Counted from the first letter of the stretch, positions 23,301-36,410 are shown. The stretch is 64,000 nucleotides of DNA from Anniella stebbinsi (GCA_029215795.1 JARDYH010000001.1:188053654-188117653); one strand, 5' to 3'. Notes: generated by a model not told the origin, from the sequence alone. Numbers and translations are program-made.

Positions 23301-24148
23301 AAATTTGTGAATCAAATCAGTTAAAGATGGTAATGAACTTTATCAAGAAATTGTATGGTGTCATCAGCATATCAAGAGAGGTTATTTATGCTCAGCGTCT
23401 TTAAATTGTAGTCCTTTAATTCTGGAGTTTTCCTGAATCACTCAAGCTAAGAGTTCCATGACTAAATAAAATAAAAGGTTCGGTGGAGAATAGCTCTTCC
23501 TGGTATCTTGGTACAGGTGGATAGTGATATGACCCAATTAGTCATGAGACCTAGGAGTTGGATAAAGAATACATATTGTATCTAATTTTTTTTTTAAAAA
23601 AAATCTAATGTAATATTAAAGGCTTGGTGGGCTGAGGATTGTTTTCCCCAGGAAACCTTACCAAAGGGTTCTTCTGCATCTAATTTCAATATGGTTGCAG
23701 GCTCAGCCCCATTTTGTCTTAACCCCACAAAATCAACGAACACACTTATAATATCTGTGTACTGATGAACCCTACCTGCTCTAGATGGATTAGAGTAGAA
23801 AGTACCCCCTGAGGACTGTTTGCCAAGACCGATGGCATCAACATTTATCTCTGCATCAACATTTATGAGGCCTATTGGACTGCCCAGTACAGGATCTTTA
23901 TTGAGTATTAGAGCAGGTAGGCTTCCTGTTTTATTGATGCTGCTTTTAGTCCTGGACTGTTTTTGGTAATTGTTTCAATGATGAGATTACTGTTAAAATA
24001 TGCTGCATGATCTATCACAATCTCCAATTCAGGTTCCAGTTAACACCTTCAAATCAGGTGTGCTTGTAGAAACTAATACAAGGGGGTGGAGTGGGGGGAC
24101 TAGAGCTACATAAACTATATAAAACATCTTGTAAATCCTAAACTAGTA
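19521..24148. other. Intronic DNA, mostly unique
   Basis: No exon recognised. It holds the GT/GA microsatellite at 20293-20346, an imperfect GATAAAATGATACAAA array near 23165-23240 and a candidate conserved noncoding stretch at 19850-20050. Confidence 0.5.
20293..20347. repeat. Compound (GT)n(GA)n microsatellite
   Basis: About 13 GT units pass directly into about 12 GA units; 20249-20292 upstream is a degenerate TGTGGGTGTGCGAGTATC duplication. Confidence 0.95.
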
Positions 24149-24850
24149 TTTATTTATTAAACTTATTTATGACTATCCTCTTGCCCAAAGGATGCTCAAG
24201 GTGATATACAAATTAGTTAAAACAACAAAACACGAATACATCAAAACAATCAGCTAAAAACAGGACTAGAGATCTTCTTTAGGATAAAGCAGAAAGTGAA
24301 TATACAAATCCATGAAAAGCTTGATGGAACAGTACAGTCTTTACTGCCTGTTTGAAACATGGTAAAGAAGAGGTTCATCTAGCCACACGAGGAAGTTCCA
24401 TAATTGGGGAACTGCTCATGAAAAGGCCCTGCCTTTTCAATTTAACCTCTCTAGGTGGTAGAACATCTAATAGGGCCTCTGATGATATCATTATTTATGG
24501 GTAGGTTCACACAGGAAAAGGGGATCTTTCAGATATGCTAGCCTTAAGTCATTTAGGGCTTAATAGGTAAGGACCAGCTCTTGGAATTGGGCTCAGAAAT
24601 AAATTGGAAGTGAGTAGTCTGAAGTATTCCATGGTCTTTAAAATGCGCAGACCATAATTTTGCACTAGCTGTAATTTCCAGACACTTTTAAAGGGACGCC
24701 CACTGTGCTGTCCTTGCCTACATTCATCTAGACAAGATGTGATTATAGCACTAACCATTGTGGCCAGATCTGCCTTCCGCAGGAAGGAATGCAGCTGGCA
24801 CACTAGCTGAAGCTGGGCACAGACGTACCTGGCCTTCATGGAACAGCACT
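24149..24850 (-). mobile_element. LINE of the L2/CR1 group, ORF2 tail and 3' UTR
   Basis: Minus frame 24839-24549 contains QLQLVCQLHSFLRKADLATM, SAIITSCLD and KSVWKLQLVQN. These match the thumb-region blocks seen at 16466 (LVTSRLD, VRKLQLVQN), but with YCNALY destroyed. Downstream lies a decayed C-terminus and UTR to a TTTATTTATT tail near 24149. Confidence 0.65.
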
Positions 24851-25194
24851 GGACCCAAGAGCAGTCCCAAGCAGTGAACCTAATCCTTGAGAAAGAGTGC
24901 TCCCCATTCAGAACAGGTTGTACTCCCCTTCCCAGGCTGGTTTATCTACTGACAAACAAGCCCTCCAGTTTGTCTGGATTGCGCCTCTCAACATAGGACG
25001 TGCTGGAAGGACAACTGTGAGGGTTCATTCAGACAACAGTGACGCTCAGGAGGAAGAGATTCAGAAGGCATTCTGCACCACTGGAAGTAAGAAATTTCTT
25101 TTTAGGCTCTTGCAGAATACAGTGGCTGAGCCTTCAGGGGAAGATCTACAGGAGACCTCGCTGGACAGGAAGCAAGATACTGGAGTCCTACAGA

Positions 25195-25344
25195 ACAGAG
25201 GGGATTAGAAGAGGATGTGTGCTGGCAAGACCTATTGGCTTGAGAAGTATGGTGTCTCCTGGGAGAATGGTGGATCCACAGCTATCTGGAGTGCTTGTCA
25301 ATGGTTTCTCCTGTACTCAACTTTTTTATAAATGACTTGGAGGA
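25195..25344 (+). mobile_element. CR1-like LINE, 5' piece of an interrupted copy
   Basis: TGGTGGATCCACAGCTATCT and GTGCTTGTCAATGGTTTCTC are CR1 RT sequence. After an internal deletion it resumes at ATAAATGACTTGGAGGATG (INDLED, just before the FADD block). It continues at 25976 after the LTR. Confidence 0.7.
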
Positions 25345-25970
25345 TGTCAGGTGCCTGGCCCCTGGATTTCTTTGTAGTCAAGCTGTCAAGTCATGTTTCT
25401 AGTCAATTATTTTTATTATGCAAACTACAAACAAACAGCTCTTGCTTCAGGCTACAGATAGCAATGGACAACAAGCTTTCTTCGCAGGCTTCGCATAATA
25501 CAGTAGGCTTCTGGTAACTATTTGGGTTAAAACACCATGAATTGCTACTAAACTGCCACTGGCTATGATGGACCCCCTTCTCAGACTGGCCTACAGAGTC
25601 CTGCCCTCAAGGTGTGTTTTTCCATGGAGTCATGCCCCTTGCTACAAGTCTCTTGGAACACCTCATGACCCTGTCTTTCTCTTCCCTTTTTATCTGACAT
25701 CTAATGTTTGAGTCTCTTATTCCTACTCCCTCCTCCTCTTCATACGGAGCCTATGTTCCCACAGATTCGGGGAGGGCCCAACCTGGCCATCATCCAACTG
25801 ATTAGATTGCAGCTGGGCTTCACCCTCTCTGACACTGTTCTCACCAGGGGCCTGCTCCTGCAACCTTGATGCCTTGACAACTCCTTCCACCTCTGTCCCC
25901 ATCGGAATCAGAATAAATCCCCATGCCTTCTAGGGGCACGTCTGCAGAGGTGCAAAGCCCAATTCCTACA
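25345..25970 (-). mobile_element. Solo LTR inserted in a CR1 copy
   Basis: A 626-bp block begins TGTCAGG and ends CCTACA, so it starts TG and ends CA on either strand. It is flanked by GAGGA (25340-25344) and GAGAA (25971-25975), a near-identical 5-bp target duplication. CR1 sequence is continuous on either side. On the minus strand a polyadenylation signal AATAAA (25417-25412) and a TATA-like GATAAAAAGG near 25693 fit U3-R-U5 order. No internal coding region remains. The family is unknown. Confidence 0.72.
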
Positions 25971-25975
25971 GAGAA

Positions 25976-26660
25976 ATAGGAATGCTCATCAAATTTGCAG
26001 ATGACTCAAAATACCTTAGGAGACAGAAACAACATTCAAAATGATCTTGATAGTTATAAAATTGGGTAGAAAATAACAGAATCAAATTCAACAGAGACAA
26101 GTGCAAAAGTCTTCATTCAGGAAAAAGAGATCAAATGCCCAGATATAAGTTGGGGGATACCTGCCTTGGCAACAGTATGTATGAAAAAGATCTTGGGAGT
26201 TATAGTCAATAACAAGCTGAATATGAGTCAGCATTGTGATAAGGCTGCAAAAATGGTAAATGAAATTTTAGTTTGCATCAATAGAAACATAGTTTCAAAA
26301 CCAAAGGAAGTACTAGTTCTACTCTACTCTGTGCTGGTCAGACCTCACCTCAAATACTGTGTTCAGCTCTGGACACCACACTTTAAGAAAGATTCAGATA
26401 ATTTGGAACAAATTCAGAAGGGCAACAAAAATGATCAAGGGACTAGAAACTAAGTCCTATGAGGAAAGCTTGATGGACATAGGGATGTTTAGCCTCGAGA
26501 AAAGACCAAAGGGTGATATGATAGTACTTTTCAGAACCTAAAGGGTTGTCACACAGAAGAGGGCTGTAGCCTGTTCTCTATGATCCAAGACTGCAGGACA
26601 TGAAATAATGGGTTAGAGTTACAGGAAGGCAGATTTCAGTTGAACACATTGAATCACAGA
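25976..26660 (+). mobile_element. CR1-like LINE, 3' piece of the interrupted copy
   Basis: LIKFADDSKY is coded at about 25989. Further on come LGVIVNNKLNMSQHCDKAAK and SVLVRPHLKYCVQLWTPHFK (26166-26453 frame), and a shift leads to NKFRRATKMIKGLETKSYEE and FSLEKRPKGDM. It ends near the GAATCACAGAATCATAGAA terminal repeat (~26650). Confidence 0.82.
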
Positions 26661-28149
26661 ATCATAGAACTTATCGGAAGGTGAACAAGATGCACTCAAT
26701 TAGTGGAGATGGGAAAAGACCTCCCCCAACACAAGGAGACTTCTAAAGATAAGCCTAAAGCCTGAGGCAAAGTTTGTATAATTTAGGAATGTTGCTAGCA
26801 GTGAAGTGGAGGTCAAGGCTTCTGAGAGAAAAGTGATGTCCTTTAGCACCAAAAAGAGGAATTTTCAAAAGACATAAGATGAGCCTAAACGAGGACATGT
26901 AGTCAAAAGACATGTTTTTCAACATTGTGCACAGACTTGGAAAGAAAGACTGGGTTTGGATTTCACAAGAACCCACGATAGGTTAAATAATGGCTTATTT
27001 AATCCATCGTGGGTTATCGTGTCATTGTCAGGAGTTTTTAAAGCCAAGGAAGACTTATAGGCCTGCTCCCTTCCTTTCTATTGTGGGGCAGCTCGATCTA
27101 AGGAGGATGGAGTGGACAGACCCCTCCCTCAGGGACCATGGCAGGGGCCATGCCTAGGGGTGGGGAAAGCACAATGTGTCCAACTGTTGCAGCTGTGTCA
27201 GTTTGCTTGAAGGCTTCTAAGTATCAACCTAAAGGCAATTCCAACTCTCGCGAAGCCAGATCCGTTCGCTAGTTATTTACTAAATGCTGCCTTACTGTGT
27301 GTTCTACATATTGAGATTGTATTAACATATAGAGCAGTGGGGGGAAATAATGTGCATGAAAATAGGCAATGCAGTGTTCTGCTGGTTCTCCTTGGGGAGA
27401 ATCTCCCCTTATGGGGGCAGTGATACATATAGCAAGGCTATCTGTGGAGAGATTCTTGAAGATGCACACCCTTGCCGCAGATTTCTGAAGCAATTTGTTT
27501 TGTTTTTGCTTTTTCAGATAGCCTTCAAAAGGCAGCCCCACGTCATACTCATCATACTTTGAAGTTACTAAAGCACAAATGATAGTGTGGCAACTTCCCT
27601 GCTCTTGAAGAATGAAAGGACTTCAGAAGTCATTGATTTTTTAAAAAAGTCATAGCCACTACCATTGTTTAGGTATCCTGGACAAGTGCTAGATATGGTA
27701 CCTCTCTCAAGCAGTATCTCTGATTTTCCAGAGAAATATATCAATCTTTTTAGGCTCACCTAGAGTCTCTAACCTTCAATCTTATGTGGATTCAGTTTAT
27801 TCATCCTCAATCAGTCTATCATCCCTGATCAGATGCAAAATGGAAAAACAGAATTCAATATTGATGACATCGTATTCTTTCAGCAGGTTTGGCTGGACAC
27901 ACACACACACACACATCTTAATTACAAAATAAAATGAGAGACAAAATAGAGCTGTGGGTCACACCATGGGACAGTTGCCAAGTGCTGGAATGTCCCCCAA
28001 ACACCAGATTCTGATACTGGCAATATTAAGGAACAAAATCACTCTAAGGTAGTTTTATTTCTTCAAAATATTTCTGTAACCCCTGTTACTATATCGTTTG
28101 AGAAAGATGAAAGCCAAGTTCTTAACAAAGAAGTCAAATTTTAAGACTT
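26661..28149. other. Intronic DNA, mostly unique
   Basis: Contains a short GGTTAAATAATGGCTTATTT MITE-like bit near 26980 and a (CA)n tract at 27897-27916. Confidence 0.45.
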
Positions 28150-28303
28150 TGTTGATTTTAATAGTGTATTCATTTTATATGCTTTTAATCTGTTTTATGT
28201 ATTTTATATTGTTGTACCGATGTTGTTCCCCACCTTGATCCAGAGGGAGAGGCGGGCAATAAATAAATAAATATATATATATATTATTATTATTATTATT
28301 GAC
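28150..28303 (+). mobile_element. L2-like LINE 3' tip, second subfamily
   Basis: GTTGTTCCCCACCTTGATCC and AGAGGGAGAGGCGGGCAATA, followed by AAAT, AT and ATT units. Confidence 0.75.
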
Positions 28304-31300
28304 AACACCGAGGACACTGTATTTATATGGCAGAGATCCCACAACAAGAATATCAGGAGGACATGAAAGCAACAATTTCAAATCCTATTATTATAGGATT
28401 AGGAAATTAAGAGGTCATCTCAGTAGATATCAGCAAATTCTCTAGTAAAATAACAGTTAGTGGATTAGTTTGTTAAACCTAGAAACTGGCACCCTAAAAT
28501 TCAACTTTATGTTTGGCAGCAACTGAAAAGAAATATCTTAAATATTATTAAACATTACATCATTAAATATAAATTAGATAGAAACAAGGGAAGGCTAAAA
28601 AATTGACTAGGAGTTCAGATACTCTAAATGGCTAATATGTCCATTTTTCACCTGAAGCCCTCTCCAATGCAGTTTTGCTATTAAGCAAAACCTAAAGAAA
28701 GGTAATCAATTCCAACTAAAAAGCACTTATCCTGGAATGACTATGCGTAAGGCACTTCAAACCGTTGGCTGGCTGCCAATCCCCAGACAACTGCTATCAA
28801 TGTTTCTGACTATCACAAGAGCACAAGGGGCCATGCATAATTGACTAGAAGATGGGCTAAAACTGTGCCCAATCAGTATGTGATCAAAAACGCGTGGAAT
28901 ATTCAGCGCCACTTGATTACATGGAGGCACGTCCTTTCACTCTCCTCATGAAATCTCTTCAAGGTCCAGAGTACTGTAATAAGATCATTACTGTCAAGCG
29001 GTACGAATCACAGGCAATGAGTCTTAGGATAGGAAGTCATACTTCACAAGCTTCTCTGGTCCTTTTTTTTTTTTTAACTGCGTATTGAGGCAGCAAGGCG
29101 ATGAGGTGACAGATAATGATCACATCACTGTGTGACAACTAAAAAGGCACTTTTAAGAAAAAAAAAACAGAAATCAGCTTAAGAGAAACTCAATTTCATT
29201 TTGCTTGATTTCTTAAAAAATTAAACAGTTAAATTGTATTTACTATTTTTATCAACTGATCTTTGCCATTAAATTAATCATCTGATAAGCTTTGCTATAA
29301 GAGGAAAACCTATTACTTCATAGGCAAAAGGTGAATTTTCTACTTACAAAACTATATCCTTATTTTGTGAAGGGATGGCCTGCTGATGTTATTTTTTTTA
29401 TGTACTTTATTTATTTTAAATATATGCTGCATCTTATTAAAAAAGCCAGAACTGTGATGGAAAGGTAGAAGAACTGAAATTACACCTTAGTAGCACAAAT
29501 GAAAAAGACAGCTAGCCAAGTGTCTCAAAACATGGTAGGAATGGTAGAACATATAGAAGGTTTACTGATTCTAACAACCAGACAATTATTAGAATCTAAC
29601 AATATACTGACTTTTCAGATGACCGAATGATTGGGAACATGAAATAAATAGTGATATTGATTTTCAAAACTTTCCTCTTCATTATAGTATCAAAAGCGGA
29701 GGTGCTCATTTTTCCACCTGATAAACTCTTCTCTAAGTAAAGGTACCTACTGTTCCAAGCAGAAGCGACAAGCAGAGACAAGCATTTATTCTGCTTTGCT
29801 AGTTGTCCTATAATTAAAGTACAAGAATACCAGATACTCAACAATAAAGGTTCCTTCCTATTGAAAAAATCCACAACTTTTAAACAAATCTAACTGTTCG
29901 ACTGCTTAAACAGAAAATATTTGATTAAGGAAGTTGCAAACTAATTATATATTGGATAAAAAATGCTTTATAAAGCCACTTTTCATTAGAAGCACATTGT
30001 AGTAACACAATAGAAATAATGCAGGTTCCCTATATATACTGTGTGGCACAGAATCTGATGCAGAATGCATAACTCTGAAGCAAAGTGATTCCTTTAAGCT
30101 AAACATTTTAATTTCCCCTTTCCAAGCAACACCATTGAAAAATGTGGGCAGTTGACTAGGATTCTGATATGATTGTCCTTCTACTTCTACAAATTAAAGC
30201 TCAAATACACCTACAAAAAGCAAATGAAATGAATACAAAGGCAGTCTTGTGCACAGTGGGAAGCAGAAGCCCTGACACGACAGAAGTGGGAGGGAGGGGT
30301 GCATTGCGTCTCTAACGTCAGGAAAAACCTGGAAGAAGACATCCTGGTGTTGATAGGACTATTGGCATCAGAGACAATGAGACTGGTGTGTGGTGTAGAT
30401 TTTCCAATGTTCAATTGACCTTCAACACTGTGTGGTCTGTATGGGTTGCTTGAATTCAGGTTGGGATAAAACCACAGTAAGATTTGTACAATGGCTGCTT
30501 CTCCCTGTGTCCTACCCTACCCACCATTCTGCATTTCTCCAGTAGGACGTTCATGCGCCAAATCCTCAAACTACTTTTTAGACTTCAGCAGTTCTCTGAT
30601 GGCAGCTAATGAGAATTCAAAGGGGAAAAAAGAGTAGAGCTGTGCACAAGTGGCCTCTCAAAATTCTCCACCCTATTTGTGGGTAAAGAAATTGGGGGGA
30701 CAATTTCACCAAATTTCTCCGGGTTTGGGGTTTTTTTGCACTGCTACTGCAAGTGGCAACAGTGCCAACTGTGTTTGCAGCCTGGCCCCCGTCTTGCATC
30801 CTCCACAATGCCCCATCTACCTAGCATCACTCCAGGGCATTGAGGGGAGGGAACGCAGCCATCACCAAAAATAATGGTGAAGAAAATATGGAGAAAATTC
30901 TGAGACGTGTCCTTTTATTTCTAAGGTCTAAGAAAAGAAAAATCTCAGGAATTTCCTGAAAGTTCTCTTTCCCCATGAAAGGGGCTTCCATTTTTCTGCC
31001 TCATTGTCAGGGCATTTTATAATTTATTTCAAATGTGTGTTGGTGGTGTTTCTGACTTTACCTTTAACTAATCACTGTGAGGTGACTGAGGGTACTGTCT
31101 GTATTTTTCTTTCTATTGCACATCTCTCCTTTACAGTCTCCCAGGCTGCCTGCACTTCCTGATCAGAAAAGATTCAAGCAACGTAATCTTTATTCTATAG
31201 TTTTCTGCTCCAGGATTTCCAGTTATGCAGGTATGTACAATATTAAACAACTCATCCTAGTACTTGCCCTTCCAAGAATCCATTTTCCTGTTGGCTACCA

Positions 31301-32026
31301 TGACGCTCTGCCTTCCAACTGGGAAGGCGTAACTTGCTGCTTCTCCCGACCCTGAAGTTAACAAGTATTGAAAGAGCAGAAGAAAGCTTTCAACTTGTTT
31401 AGTCTGCGATGGTGGCTTAAAACAATAGATGAGTTTCTCCTCCCTTGTCTTTCACTCCTCAGCATCAACATAACGACCTTTCAACAGCAATCCTTTTATG
31501 TCACATAGGCTGTGACAACTGATGCTGAAGGTTTCCCAACCAGTGACCTTTGTGCCTTGCTTAAAAGTGAATCTCCGTGAATTCAGTTTAGATTTTATTA
31601 ATTTCTGCCCTCCTGTTTCTGAAATGTGCTGTTATAGTCCACTATTTTGTCTCCTATAAGACAGTGAATGAAGGAGCTGATGTTCAGTGTTACTGCAGCT
31701 TAACTTCTCTGTTTCTGACACTGAATAGGTGGTAACTGTCAGAGAGGCAAAGTATACTTTCAACTTCTCTAAGTATGGGCACTAATAGATCACAACTATA
31801 ACTGTATAATTGACTACATCTTTGTGACAAAATATAAGAGGTTGAGATGGCTAAGTAAAATCTTTGCTACTCCCCACCCCCCTCAAATCTTGATTGAGTT
31901 ACTTTTCAGTAAGTTACCTGGTTGATTCATTCAACAGTCCATCTGCTTCAACCAGTACTTTTGCTCAGGAGGAGTAAAGCAACCAGGCACACAAAACGAG
32001 TCCAGATACAAACTTTGTACTCACAG
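28304..32026. other. Intronic DNA without recognised element
   Basis: 3.7 kb of AT-rich unique-looking DNA, with some well-preserved-looking stretches (for example 31380-31600). No exon with splice sites and homology was recognised. Confidence 0.5.
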
Positions 32027-32245
32027 ACAGACCTAGTTCGCATGTCACACTAAGCCATTAGTTGCAGGGTGGCTTAGTGTGATGTCCAAACCCAGAGTAT
32101 TTTTTCATCGTGCGTTGTTTTTGCACAAACGAGCCACCCTGCGAACCTATAGCTTGCAATATGGATGTTTAGGGTGTCTCATTCTCATGGTCGCTTCTTG
32201 TGATGACTGAACCTGGCAGGCCAGTTTTATCGTGGATTGTTGGGA
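32027..32245. mobile_element. MITE-like repeat, copy 1
   Basis: Has a hairpin (TCACACTAAGCCA at 32045-32057 against 32070-32082) and the block TTCTTGTGATGACTGAACCT, repeated at 33430-33460. Confidence 0.55.
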
Positions 32246-32717
32246 ATGGATAGAACCCCCTCACAATCTTGCAAGTGCCACCACCATACCCGGTGCGTTC
32301 CACCTCAGGATGGCTTTTTTTTTTCATAGAAATCTTGAAGAAAGGATACCAAAGAGTGTCCTGAACACATCCGCAATCTTTTTAAAAATATATTTATTTT
32401 CAGTTTGCGCAAGTGTGCAGGAGTGTCTACTGATAGGAATTTTGTGTAATTTCCCCCTCTGTTTTACTGCTCTGCCATGAAATCTGAAATTTTGAGCCAA
32501 GTATCTCAATGCTCAGAGTCTTTACCCACTCAGTCTCAGTTCTCCCTTGATGTTTAGCGATCTCACTCACTGCTCTGTAACCTTCATATACATCTGGCAG
32601 CTAGCAACAGAGGCCAGTGGAGGGAGGTGAAACGCTCGAAGGAGAGGGGCAGGTGTTATTACTTCAGTAGAAAGTGGATGCTTAAAAAAAAAGGTGTTTG
32701 CTAGCAAGGGTTGCTCT

Positions 32718-32945
32718 GATGTGGAAGATGCAATTGACAAGGACATTGAGAAGAGGGGTATATAATTGAGTTTGGCTAAATAGTTGCCAGGTGGTCTTGC
32801 ACACTTGCGCAAGACCCTCTCCTCCACACCTAAGTGGAGGATGAAATTGATAAAGACATTGACAAGACGGGAATATGGCTATGCTGGCCTGAATAGCAGA
32901 CAGGTGTTCTTGGTTCCTGTGCAATCATGAAAGACCCCTAAAATT
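32718..32945. repeat. Two-copy diverged tandem repeat, ~113-bp period
   Basis: GTGGAAGATGCAATTGACAA (32721) and GTGGAGGATGAAATTGATAA (32834) start two aligned units that also share GACATTGA and the CTTG...TGCAAGACC-like end. Confidence 0.65.
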
Positions 32946-33234
32946 CATTTTTTTAAAAAAACCTTTGGAAACATGTTTCCAAATTAATAAGAACTCAGAA
33001 ACTTAAATCACTTTGGCGATCTAATGCCGGGGTGGGGGGGTGTTCCCTCGTGAACCTATTCCAGAAAGAGTACTGACGTAGGAAATAAGAAAACCAGGAT
33101 TTCTGCTGCAAAGGCCCCTGGGTTATATGCTAACAGCAGCCTGGGGGAGTGGGAGGGACTGAAGGAAAAACGAACTATGGCAAGCCGCCAAGCAGGCAAG
33201 CATCCATTGGGAGTAGCAGACAAGCCACCCACCC

Positions 33235-33485
33235 ACAATGGCTTATTCTCAGAGTGGCTTAGCATGATGTGTGAAACGGCCCACAAAGACCTGTTTTGCA
33301 CAACATGACAACTCCACATGGGCGATTATCCATAGTGAGTTGTCATGATGCCCAAACCTGGTACAGATTCCGCAGGATGGCTTATTTTTCACAAACAACC
33401 CATGCTAAGAACCTATGTGTTGGGTTGTTCAGGGTGGCTTCTTGTGATGTCTGAACCTGGCAGAGAGGGTTATGCATGGCTTGTT
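33235..33485. mobile_element. MITE-like repeat, copy 2
   Basis: Shares AAGAACCTATGTGTTGGGTT-type sequence and GTGGCTTCTTGTGATGTCTG with the copy at 32027-32245; same orientation. Confidence 0.5.
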
Positions 33486-35755
33486 TGAAAGGGCTACAGA
33501 GGTGCTCAGTAAATGACGAACTTACCGCTCCTTGCCATGCCCTCCTCCATGTCCCTTCTCCTCTAGCTCTGTGCTTCATTTGACAGCAACTGACTTCATC
33601 CCCTTGTGAGCTGAGTTAGCACAGCTATGCATATATGCATGATTCACTTGTCTCTGGATAAATCCCCCAGTTTCCCCCTTTTCTTTTAACCATTTGTGTG
33701 TGTGTGTGTGTGATTTTGGCGTGAAATTATGTTGTAAATAGAGACTGCCATTTTTAATACTTTAACATATATAAAGATAGGTAAAACACCTAGATTTGTG
33801 TCATAAAGGGATGAATGTATCCTTACTATTGTTCCCTGGACAAAATTTTACCTTGGGGAAAATAGCAATCTTAAAATACTGGTATCAAGTGGGGTTCCCT
33901 AAAGTGATTGGAAGGACTGGGCAGAAGAAGGAGGAGATATTACATGTATTATACACCAAGATCTAAGTATTAGAGCAGGATATTTTGGGTATATGGGGAG
34001 AAGTGGAGATGAATGGGCTGGTGGTGAAACTTCTTTATTTTTTTGTAAGGGTAGCTGGTCACTGCCATACCTAAAATGCACCAACTCTAGGCTAACTGCA
34101 TAGCCAGAAGTGTTCACTATTGGATTATAGATATAGATTCATTGTACTAAGATTAAATGGCCACAGTGTCGTCCTGATATATAACAGACAACAAGTATTT
34201 AGTATTGAACAAAAAGATCTTGGATTATGAAAATTCTCTAGTTGGATTTCATTTATACAGTTAAATAAAACAAAAGGAAACAACCCTAGGAACTATTAAG
34301 GAAAAGGGCAAACGATACAACAACATCCTCGCTAGAATCCTGGAGTTTCCAATGTGGTGCCCATGGGCACCAAATGTGCCTGCAGACCACTCTCCCAGCA
34401 TCCATCAGGGATCCCTGCTGCCCCTTCCGATTTTAATTTTACTTCTTAAGGTTTCTTTTTTTAAAAAAAAAAACCCCACCTGGGTGGCTGGTACACTGCA
34501 AAGAGAAATGCTAACCCTCCAGCTCCATCTTTATTTGGATTCAAAAGTGTGGTCTTATGTTTAGGGGCTCAGACCTCACTTCTGTTTTGAACTTTGAGTT
34601 TTGGGCAAGTTACTTTCCTTTTAGTGTCACCAGTTTGGCTTCTGGGAAATGAGTATTTTGTGACCGGCCATACTCACTATGGCAGCCATTTTATGAATGG
34701 GCAAGCCCTCCCATGGCAGCCGTTTTATATGAGCACCCATGTAACAATACGGGGCAGAGGACGCCCCCGTGTCCAGCCCTCCCAGGCCTTGATGGACGCG
34801 CTGGGCAAATTTTCGTCCCAACACTGGGCAAGGGAGAAAGGGGGTGCAGGTCTGGGCAGAACTCACTTCCGCTCTGATCTGCATGCGCCCTCCAGATTAA
34901 GCTTTCAAGGTCCACTGTGTGTATGGTTGTTCTTTGAGTCCCTTCAGTAAAGGAGATCAAGACACTATAAAGTGCAGGATCTCCTCCTCTGTTGTCCTGA
35001 GACTATGAAAGAACTGCTCAGCTAGAAATAATTTTTTTTATTAGTATTTAGAAAAAAAAAAGGTAAAACCCACTTATTCCAGCAACTCTGAGGATGCTGC
35101 ACTGGGGCTTTTATTAATGTAATTATGTTACTGTTTTCATTTTACTAGGTATTGTTACTGTTATTTATTTATTTTTAGAAAAAATGTTTTTAGGTGCTAT
35201 GCCGCCTTCCTTGTGTTGAATGTGAGTAATGTGAGTTTCCATCACTTGAGTTTATTGCTGTGAGTCACCTTAAGCACAGCAAAGAGGTGCAGAATAACCC
35301 TTCCCCAAATTCTGAAGCCTTATATTTTGAAAGGATAACGATACAGTCACTTGGATTGATACAGGCCTCTGGGCAAATCATGTTCAGCAAGGTTTGCTCT
35401 TAAAAACAATAATTCTTTGAGTACTAGTAGCTGCACCCTAAACTCAAAAGGAACAACGAAGATGGGGAGAGCAATCCTACAACATCTGGAGGGCCACAGG
35501 ATTTTTCAGATTCCTGGATCTGAGGCTGGGGACAGTGCTCTGGCCTCGGGCCCAGGAGTCTGAGCTCCTCTCTCCCTTGTAGCCAGAGTAGAGAACCATG
35601 CAAAGGCAACTTTGGAGGGAAGAGAAAGAGGAGTGTGTCAGTGGGTGGGAAGGGACAGCTTCTGCCATATCCCCAGGCCTCCCCACTCTCCTTCCTACCC
35701 TGATGCCTCAGCTAGATGGGTGAAACTGCTCATCTAGCTAAATGGCTCTTCTTTG
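33486..35755. other. Intronic DNA with short repeats
   Basis: (GT)n at 33695-33711; GGTGCCCATGGGCACC, a 16-bp perfect palindrome near 34355; and ATGGCAGCCATTTTATGA twice within 60 bp (34680-34740). No exon seen. Confidence 0.5.
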
Positions 35756-35795
35756 GATATTTGTAAGCCTCTGAGTTCAGAGGCTTACAAGTATC
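35756..35795. repeat. Near-perfect palindrome, 19-bp arms
   Basis: TTGTAAGCCTCTGA (35761-35774), GT, TCAGAGGCTTACAA (35777-35790). The arms extend five more pairs with one G-T pair. Confidence 0.9.
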
Positions 35796-35984
35796 AAGGC
35801 CAGATCTAATAGGACTGTGACCTAAATTACACAAAATATTTGTTCAGTTTATAGTGGCATGACCAAAATTGGTGGAAAACACTGAAACTAAAATTAATGT
35901 ACAGGGGAAAATGACATGTCATATATGAGTGGTTAACATCAATATTGCAATCCTAATATCAGTTGCATCAAGGATTCCCCAAGG

Positions 35985-36234
35985 CCAGTGTGGTGTTCGA
36001 CTGGGTTACAATGTTGGACTGGGACTCAGGTGATCCGGGTTCTAGTCCCCACTCAGCCATGGAAGTTCACTGGATTACTTTCGAGCAGTCACAGTCTCTC
36101 AGCCCAACCTACCTCACAGGGTGGTTGCTGGGAGGAGAAAAATGGGGAGGAGAAGGATTATGTATGCTGCCTTGGGTTCCTTGAAGAAAAAAAAAGCATG
36201 ATATAAATGCAATGAATAAATAAATAAATAAATA
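35985..36234 (+). mobile_element. Sauria-type SINE, full length
   Basis: Head TACAATGTTGGACTGGGACT and GGGTTCTAGTCCCCACTC (Pol III B-box region), body CAACCTACCTCACAGGGT and TGCCTTGGGTTCCTTGAAG, then ATATAAATGCAATG and (AAAT)n. Confidence 0.88.
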
Positions 36235-36237
36235 AAT

Positions 36238-36410
36238 GCTGGCATACGTGGTCCTCCTCCTCTCCATTTCATCCTCATTAGCCTACCTATGAGATACTTT
36301 AGGCTGAAAGTCAATGCCTGGCCCAAAATCATCCAGTGATCTTCATGGTCAAGTGAGAACTTGAACCCGAGTCTTCCTAGCCCAACACTCTAACCACTAG
36401 ATCACCCAGG
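36238..36410 (-). mobile_element. Sauria-type SINE, inverted neighbour
   Basis: Read in reverse, it starts with the tRNA-like head (GGGTGATCTAGTGGTTAGAG, TCGGGTTCAAGTTC) and ends at GGACCACGTATGCCAG without its own A-rich tail, abutting the tail of the plus copy. Confidence 0.85.
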
